A stretch of 64,000 nucleotides of DNA, from assembly GCF_035582795.1 (NCBI RefSeq), contig NC_134367.1, positions 109,478,062-109,542,061 on the forward strand, given 5' to 3'. The first letter of the stretch is position 1. Each line of letters opens with the position of its first letter. A model generated the notes under the pieces. The model was not told where the DNA came from. It saw only the letters and a list, made by a program, of their open reading frames with translations, and made no database searches. A program made the translations under genes and the position numbers. This document shows, piece by piece, positions 60,001 to 64,000 of the stretch. The DNA is from Mycteria americana. Its lineage: Eukaryota > Chordata > Aves > Ciconiiformes > Ciconiidae.

Positions 60001-62350
60001 GCAATTCAATACGGGCAGTTGTAGATGCCCTGATGTATATTTTCAGTACTAACATGAAGCAAAGTAGTTTAAATACAGCTTCTCAATAGCTGATCTTGAA
60101 ATTTAAACAGGAACACAGACAAGCACATTACATTTGTGAAAGTGTTTTCAGATTTTTTCATAATGAATTTGTGACAGCTGATTACAATTTTGAAAATAAA
60201 GCTTACAAGTAACCACAGGGATGTTCCATAGCTACTGATTTTACTAATGTGTGGGCACAAAGGGGCATATCTAAATCAATATAGAAAATTCTAGGATCCC
60301 GATAAGCAATTACATGATGTAAAACCTTTCCTCTCCAGATCATTATGCTATTGTGTCTAAATTCTGCACAGGTGAGCAGTTATTTTAACACTGGTTAGAT
60401 GACTACCTCAAAAACCTATGTAATTAAACTACATCACCGGCACTAAAAATGGTGTGACAGAGGAAACTCATGGAGAAGAAGGGAAAAACACGAGTCTTTA
60501 TTATGGATTGAGTCATTAACCCTCCGAGAGATCATTCATCTACACAAGCACAGCACAAGTTGTTTCAGTGGAGGAAGCATCTCAAACGATTGGCCACTAA
60601 AAGGATAGCTTATTCAGGAAAGCTTAGAAAGTAAAAAGCACACATCAGAAGAAAAAGTGGCTTCGGGTAGCTTTTAAGCTCCCCCAAAACTTTGGACTTG
60701 TTGAAGAGGTAAATAAATAAATAAATGAACAATAACTGCTTCAAGCATGAATCAGTATTTCCCTCATGTTATAAGCCCACTAATAAACTGACATTTGTGT
60801 ATTTCCAAATCCTAATTTAACTACTGGATGGAAGTCAGTTTTTCAGCCACATGAACCCTTTTACAGGACTTGTGCAGACAATAACTACAATACCAAAGCC
60901 TTCTTTTTGAAACACTGCGTTCTCATGATGGACAATGTGCTGATACCATGGTAACATCCAATTTTAAAGGTATGCAGCACAAACAATCCCAAAATTATTA
61001 GTTGTGGGTACTATTTAGCAGCCACAAAACTAATCTTGAGCCTTCTCCCAAATGCTGTAATCTCGTATAGTTCTGCTGGTTTTTTGCCTCAAATGTCCAG
61101 AGCACAGTGGTGCTAGGCTCATGGCCCCTTGGGATTGGAAAATGAAAGTGACAAGAGGTATGCCACATCCCTCCTCCAGCTATCCACGAAAGCATTGGAG
61201 CAGAGCAACTGGCTGTGCAGGGGCAGGGTGCCTGTGAACCACAGCATAAGGTTGTGCTGGGGGTAAAGACAACAATTTCTGCATGAAATGCCACCCTTAT
61301 GCTGCAGCCTCCATCCATGGGATAAAAGGCCATGCAAAAAGATCCTTGTCCCCCTTCCCTTCTTCTGCCTGTTCTAAAACACAAGCCCCTAGAAACGGTA
61401 CCAGCGATGTCTACCAATGTATGATATTTGGCAATATACTACTGTTTTCAGTATTTGTACTGCAAAAGGTTAACACTCTGACAGCCATCACTACTACAGT
61501 CTGACTTCTTTCTCCGATTCACCTGCCACTTGTTGGTGTTTGCCTACCTACAACACAGAAACACTGCACTCTGCAGTAGCTCAGTGGTTTACTCCTGGCG
61601 GTGGCCCCGTGCTGATGATCATTTAGCTAGCTAAGCATGCTTTCACTTCTATCAAAAATGGCATCTCACTCTCACTTTTACAGAGCTGATTCCATGCGTC
61701 CTCCTCATTCAGACTCACTTGTGCAAAAGAACGCACCAAGACACAGCTTTGTCTGTGCTGTTGTCTGCAGAGCTCTGCCTCTACCGGGACTAGGGCAGTC
61801 TTCTAGTCACATTTGCACGTGTTGGCTGTTTTATCAAAGTCTCACTTCAGCTTTACTGCGTGTACTTTATAACTGAGTAATCCACAAATAAGATTGCTGT
61901 TACTAGTAGCAAGAGACAGGGCAGCATTATGTACACTCCAATACAATCAACTGTTTTCCTCTTCCGAGACAGAGAGAAATAGCCATCTGGTTTGCAGCAG
62001 TAAAACTGCGCACCATTTACCTCCACTGCAACATTACCAGGAGATAAGACCAGGGAAAAAATGCATTTGACTAAAATTAGTCACTCATTGGGCACCAACC
62101 CAACAGTCTGCAGAGACAAATTTTATCTCCAAAGTATAAATCCAATTATTAGTATTGGAAGTACTTCTGTAATTGGGACCTTTAACATTCTGGAATTTTT
62201 CAGCTAGAGGATTTGCCACAGAATTGTTCTTTCTTCACAGCACTTTGCTGCATCCCAGGTTACTATATCGCTCTCCCCCGGCAGCACTAGTAAGAAAAGG
62301 CCTCAACTACGAGAAATGCATGTAAACTTACACGCTGCCATCTTCTTCAT
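26942..62350 (-). CDS. LIN9: LIN9, MuvB/DREAM core complex subunit (15 coding exons, exon 1 tentative)
   Basis: LIN9 is a nuclear scaffold of the MuvB core. With E2F4/p130 (DREAM) it helps repress cell-cycle genes, and with B-MYB and FOXM1 it helps activate G2/M genes. Fourteen exons (exon 2 at 55,347 to exon 15 ending 26,942) were placed at GT-AG sites with matching phases. They encode 533 residues from the exon-2 junction, against 532 I count for the same part of human LIN9 as I know it; the extra residue is a Thr in exon 13. The DIRP domain spans exons 5-7 (LKLPKAHKWCIYEWFYSNID, LTRVEWGKIRRLMGKPRR, CSSAFFEEERSALKQKRQKI). Exon 8 carries the Tudor-like part (ARLRGVHDGLFTGQIDAVDT). Exons 11-13 carry the helical MuvB-binding region. 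The protein ends in AANNTNRD. The N-terminus differs from mammals or lies outside the window. Confidence 0.95.
27048..28358 (-). other. LIN9: LIN9 intron 14
   Basis: AT-rich, with a short repeat-derived piece at 27,795-27,865 and no other feature I recognise. A (TTTG)n-like tract lies near 28,128-28,145. Confidence 0.8.
27795..27865 (+). repeat. CR1/L3-type LINE 3' end fragment
   Basis: ACTAGATGGGCCTTTGATCT followed by GGCACAATACGGCTGTTCTTC resembles the conserved 3' tail of old CR1/L3 elements (ACTAGATGGGCCCTTGGTCTG...CAGTATGGCTGTTCTTATG). Only the last part is present. Identification is by recall of the consensus. Confidence 0.55.
28359..28456 (-). CDS. LIN9: LIN9 exon 14
   Basis: Encodes CLAEGGDLNSFEFKSLTDSL and the following helix up to SNI. 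Acceptor CTCCTACAG, donor AG|GTATTA; 98 bp, ending two bases into a codon. Confidence 0.95.
28566..28748 (-). CDS. LIN9: LIN9 exon 13
   Basis: 183 bp, 61 full codons, from LAPDQGLQPADQPTDLRRRC to RLTAILLQIK. It contains NSSTTGQ, one Thr more than the mammalian form I recall. Acceptor CTATGCAG, donor AAG|GTAAA. Confidence 0.95.
28749..29122 (-). other. LIN9: LIN9 intron 12
   Basis: No feature except a purine-rich (CAGAGA)n-like stretch near 28,945-28,985. Confidence 0.7.
29123..29248 (-). CDS. LIN9: LIN9 exon 12
   Basis: 126 bp, 42 codons, KSYSMPIGIEFQRRYATIVL to VQQYCYE. A predicted coiled-coil-like helix (LEQLNKDLNKVLHKVQQ). Acceptor TTCCACAG, donor GAG|GTAAGA. Confidence 0.95.
29249..32715 (-). 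other. LIN9: LIN9 intron 11
   Basis: 3.5 kb of AT-rich intron. No exon, RNA gene or repeat family recognised. Confidence 0.7.
32716..32796 (-). CDS. LIN9: LIN9 exon 11
   Basis: 81 bp, 27 codons, TRLSKILMIKKEHIKQLREM to EAEKL; a charged helical segment. Acceptor TGTTTTAG, donor CTG|GTGAGA. Confidence 0.95.
33435..33496. repeat. Imperfect inverted repeat
   Basis: AAATCCTAGCTCTG at 33,435-33,448 pairs with CAGAGCCAAGATTT at 33,483-33,496 (12 of 14 positions), loop 34 bases. It recalls a common amniote interspersed repeat with AAATCCTGGCTC...GAGCCAGGATTT ends, but the family is not certain. Confidence 0.4.
33790..34900 (-). repeat. Degraded CR1 LINE, 3' part, reverse orientation
   Basis: The + strand holds phrases typical of reverse-complemented CR1: AAGCCTTTCCAGTCTCCTCT, TTTGTGGCCCTTTCTGTG, CCTGAATGTGAGCAACAGG, CCAGTATTCCAAATGA and AAATGGCATCAGTACCTC, then weaker matches to about 34.9 kb (TTTCTCATCGGTACATTTTA, TATCATCAGTGAATGCTT). 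No intact frame remains. Boundaries are approximate. Confidence 0.5.
37685..37786 (-). CDS. LIN9: LIN9 exon 10
   Basis: 102 bp, 34 codons, DSDPLLGQSSWKNKISG to GGFPVEFLIQV. Acceptor CTTGTATAG, donor GTG|GTAAGT. Confidence 0.95.
37960..38079 (-). CDS. LIN9: LIN9 exon 9
   Basis: 120 bp, 40 codons, SNEPHETMPIAAFGQKQRPS to LQSPIT. Acceptor CCTGTCTTAG, donor ACA|GTAAGT. Confidence 0.95.
38080..39080 (-). other. LIN9: LIN9 intron 8
   Basis: 1.0 kb with no feature recognised. Confidence 0.7.
39081..39214 (-). CDS. LIN9: LIN9 exon 8 (Tudor-like part)
   Basis: 134 bp; completes a split Ala codon, then RLRGVHDGLFTGQIDAVDTL to PDYEVL. The acceptor AAG directly follows a run of 19 T on the minus strand. 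Donor CTT|GTAAGT. Confidence 0.95.
39215..40361 (-). other. LIN9: LIN9 intron 7
   Basis: 1.1 kb. It ends, in transcript sense, in an interrupted T-rich tract of over 40 bases directly against the exon 8 acceptor. Nothing else is recognised. Confidence 0.7.
40362..40519 (-). CDS. LIN9: LIN9 exon 7
   Basis: 158 bp; completes a split Arg codon, then CSSAFFEEERSALKQKRQKI to PLVIGTKVT. End of the DIRP domain and a basic helix. Acceptor TGTATTATAG, donor ACAG|GTAATT. Confidence 0.95.
40520..45069 (-). other. LIN9: LIN9 intron 6
   Basis: 4.5 kb. It holds a CR1 3' fragment at 44.08-44.46 kb and a C-rich tract near 43,611-43,648. An open frame at 42,239-42,643 (+) is unlike any protein I know. Confidence 0.7.
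44080..44462 (-). repeat. CR1 LINE 3' fragment, 5'-truncated
   Basis: The + strand reads GGATGGTTCAGTTTGGGAGG, GGACCTCTGGAGGTCATCTG, CTCCAACCCCTCCAGCAGAG and CTCTGGGCAACCTGTGCCAG, then CCTTCTCTTCTCTAGGCT. This is the reverse complement of the avian CR1 3' end. On the minus strand a decayed piece of the ORF2 C-terminus is readable (VTEHWHRLPREVVESPSLEI). A 5'-truncated copy is the usual CR1 state. Confidence 0.9.
45070..45195 (-). CDS. LIN9: LIN9 exon 6 (DIRP domain)
   Basis: 126 bp; completes a split Lys codon, then PLFEGDNDFCVCLKESFPNL to RRLMGKPR. Acceptor TTTCAACAG, donor GGAG|GTAATT. Confidence 0.95.
45196..48230 (-). other. LIN9: LIN9 intron 5
   Basis: 3.0 kb. A (GTTTG)n-like stretch followed by C-rich and G-rich tracts lies near 47,130-47,215. 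No other feature recognised. Confidence 0.7.
48231..48364 (-). CDS. LIN9: LIN9 exon 5 (start of DIRP domain)
   Basis: 134 bp, KFNTTMPTPDKKASQKIG then RLRNLLKLPKAHKWCIYEW to SNID. Acceptor ACATAG, donor GATAA|GTATGT, splitting a Lys codon. Confidence 0.95.
48365..50286 (-). other. LIN9: LIN9 intron 4
   Basis: 1.9 kb with no feature recognised. Confidence 0.7.
50287..50391 (-). CDS. LIN9: LIN9 exon 4
   Basis: 105 bp, 35 codons, PFRNSKRSRLFCEEDDRQIN to VAMVPQ; basic, likely carrying nuclear localisation signals (KRSR, SPKRNQK). Acceptor ACATGCAG, donor CAG|GTACCT. Confidence 0.95.
50392..54226 (-). other. LIN9: LIN9 intron 3
   Basis: 3.8 kb of AT-rich DNA with no exon or repeat family recognised. 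Confidence 0.7.
54227..54321 (-). CDS. LIN9: LIN9 exon 3
   Basis: 95 bp; completes a split Glu codon, then GSLSSSWNEKYNSLQKTPIW to GSAVEM. Acceptor TTCACAACAG, donor ATG|GTAAGA. Confidence 0.95.
54322..55346 (-). other. LIN9: LIN9 intron 2
   Basis: 1.0 kb with no feature recognised. Confidence 0.7.
55347..55379 (-). CDS. LIN9: LIN9 exon 2
   Basis: 33 bp encoding SSAKALVSLK with split codons at both ends. It starts with GT, so the upstream exon must supply one base of a codon. Acceptor ATATTGCAG, donor AAAG|GTAAGA. The sequence matches the start of the second coding exon of mammalian LIN9. Confidence 0.9.
55380..62331 (-). other. LIN9: LIN9 intron 1 (if exon 1 is at 62,332)
   Basis: 7.0 kb. 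The only notable feature is a small GC- and CpG-rich patch at 59,590-59,680. A run of about 20 A starts near 59,300. Open frames are chance-length. Confidence 0.55.
59590..59680. other. Isolated CpG-rich patch in LIN9 intron 1
   Basis: About nine CpG dinucleotides fall within 85 bases (for example CCGATCGG, GTCCGGCGG, GAACCGCCGC) while the flanking kilobases are CpG-poor. There is no splice donor or known coding match on either strand. It could be a small regulatory element, an unmethylated remnant promoter or part of an unrecognised repeat. Confidence 0.5.
62332..62350 (-). CDS. LIN9: LIN9 candidate first coding exon
   Basis: The minus strand reads ATGAAGAAGATGGCAGCGT followed by a perfect GTAAGT donor. 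It ends one base into a codon, which is exactly what exon 2 needs (T|GT). The joined N-terminus would be MKKMAAC or MAAC followed by SSAKALV. The inner ATG has a strong Kozak context (A at -3, G at +4), and an in-frame TAA lies six bases before the outer ATG. Mammals have about ten other residues here, starting MAELDQ. I found no exon encoding that in the window, so either the start differs, or this is an alternative first exon and the main one lies beyond 64,000. Confidence 0.45.
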
Positions 62351-64000
62351 TTTTTAGGTTGTCAGTGTGAACTCTCTTATCCATTTAAAAAGGACAGAAT
62401 GTCAGCTTTAGAGAAGAATGGAACAATAGTAACTATAGCAGATCAAATAAGCACATATTATGAGAGACAACTACGTGCATTACATTCACCTCCCTCCTGG
62501 GTTAAGGAATATTCACTGCCCAGCTGCATTACAGAACTTGCCAGAGGGCAAGTAGGTGGTATCAGAATACTCTGGGACAAATTCCACTTAATCAGATTTC
62601 CAATTTGAAAGTGAAACTGCGTAGTTCTTACCGCACTGCAAAATTTCAGTTTTCTTGTCATCAAGTATGCTGTGTTTACTTACAATACTTTCTATGTGAA
62701 AACTCCGTTATGGTCTACTATTTTACTATATACTATGCTGGAGAAAATTCACAGGGATGATACATAAAGCTGAAAGTCTGTTAGTCATGAACTATTCTAA
62801 CTTTTTTAGGAACTTATTTTTACACCACTATGGAAGATTCCGAAAATAGTTTTGCAATGCTTACTGTTATTATCCCTTATAAATTAGAGTCGCAGACTGA
62901 AAGCTGCATGAAGTCAATGTTAAATCAGTCAGTACTAAGTTTCATTTTAAGTATAGGACTGGAAATGAAAGAACTATGTGCGGTGACAGTTACAGTGTAA
63001 TTTGAAAACATCCAGTTCACCAAAATTGGAAAGAATAGGAATGGAAGCACAAGGCAAACACTCTCTGAAACTTTCACATTTCTAGCAGTTCACCAACACT
63101 ACAGAAAACATGAAGCTCCCTATTTGATGAAAAACCAAAACATCCCCTACTTGCACCAAACTTAGGTAAATACAAACCTTAGGGGCAAGGTGAGCACAGC
63201 AGAAGCCTATTACCTTCACAAATACACGCACTGTGTGTCTGCTTCACCTGCCAGGCAGATACCATAATAATGACACTGCTGGCAAGGGTCTGCAGTATAG
63301 CACAATCCTAAGTGAAACCAAGTCACACACTCTATTCTACTGTCTGTTACAGGTGAAGCAACAGACCCGTCAAATCTTCCTAATGCCATTGTAGGCAATA
63401 TAAAGGTGGAGGAGACAAAAAATTTATTTTTCATACTTTACGTTAACTTCTTGAAACACATGGTGCCTTCCCTGGAAGATGGGTAAGGCAAAAGGAGGAA
63501 CAGTAACTTAAACACTGTCCATTCTAGTGAAGAGGGAACGTTGATTCACTAAGCAATAAAATGCTGCTAAGTATTAATTACAGTTGTCTCAGTTGGTCCA
63601 TGACTTGTATTAATCAGACTGTAATGCAGTACAACGTACATGACTGAGCTGTACCAAATTGAGAGTGTCAGTTCTACCCTTAATTTATGATGATCCTTCA
63701 TAAATCTGTTCGGTTAACACAATGACACTGGCCATGTAGGCATATTAACCAGTTTTTCTCCTGACAGTTAAGAGTTGTAACAAAGACCCACACAGAGTAG
63801 TCAGAAGAAAGATTTCAACTCTGAGTCACCCCTCTCTGAGCATCTTCTGATATAGAAATAGTTAGTATGTTCAAGAACTTGCATGGCGATGCACAAAACA
63901 GTGTCGCTAAAAATATGTCTACCCTGTTGCGTGCACATTTATTGAAACTACTAAATGCCCTAGTTTTAGCTTGGCGTGTATTTACAGTTTGTAAGAAGAC
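62351..64000. other. DNA upstream of the candidate LIN9 exon 1
   Basis: No CpG island, TATA box or exon is recognised, which argues against a housekeeping-type promoter here. The usual LIN9 promoter may lie past the window end. A 10-base inverted repeat (63,241-63,250 with 63,350-63,359) is present. Confidence 0.4.

Noticed and set aside
60998-61417. 139-codon minus-strand frame in LIN9 intron 1
   Set aside because: Not in the LIN9 frame chain, no known similarity, and no acceptor/donor pair fitting the gene.
61578-61600. tRNA A-box-like GTAGCTCAGTGGTTTA
   Set aside because: No B box (GGTTCGANTCC) or cloverleaf follows within 80 bases, so it is not a tRNA gene.
62350-62386. Upstream ATG frame MDKRVHTDN... 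on the minus strand before the candidate LIN9 exon 1
   Set aside because: It runs in a different frame from LIN9 and would not join to the LIN9 frame at exon 2; at most it is a short upstream open frame.
1-64000. CRISPR arrays, bacterial operons, prophage or retroviral genes
   Set aside because: No regularly spaced repeats, ribosome-binding sites or viral polymerase-like frames; the genes are spliced and vertebrate.

Overview
The window is vertebrate nuclear DNA, most likely from a bird. Genes are spread over introns with GT-AG splice sites, repeats are sparse, and the recognisable ones are CR1-type LINE 3' ends plus a few old MIR-like fragments. I identify the two main genes from protein similarity I know, not from a search, and the species is not determined.

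Layout. (1) Positions 1-21,590 hold no gene I can name. A chain of four exon-like segments at 3566-4395 (+) keeps one frame and ends at a stop; it may be the 3' end of an unidentified gene. Two MIR-like fragments (7.85 kb, 16.3 kb), a purine-rich block (12.9-13.5 kb) and small tandem repeats are the other visible structure. (2) A CpG island at about 21.59-22.93 kb contains MIXL1, the Mix-type paired-like homeobox gene: TATA box, two exons, and a 78-bp intron that splits the homeodomain. (3) A gap of about 2.4 kb separates the MIXL1 poly(A) signal from the proposed LIN9 3' end; the two genes converge. (4) From about 25.66 kb to 55.38 kb the minus strand carries LIN9, the MuvB/DREAM core subunit. 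Fourteen coding exons were placed with exact GT-AG boundaries and consistent phase, giving 533 residues from the exon-2 junction to the stop and covering the DIRP domain and the conserved C-terminal half. A small candidate first coding exon lies at 62,332-62,350. (5) The rest, to 64,000, is LIN9 intron 1 and possibly upstream DNA.

The order MIXL1 (+) then LIN9 (-) is the one I know from human chromosome 1q42, so the block is old synteny. The two proteins do not share a pathway: MIXL1 directs mesendoderm transcription in the early embryo, and LIN9 is a general cell-cycle gene regulator. I found no novel multi-gene system. The most useful leads are the unassigned exon chain at 3.6-4.4 kb, the unusual LIN9 N-terminus, and the stop-free in-frame intron inside the MIXL1 homeodomain.
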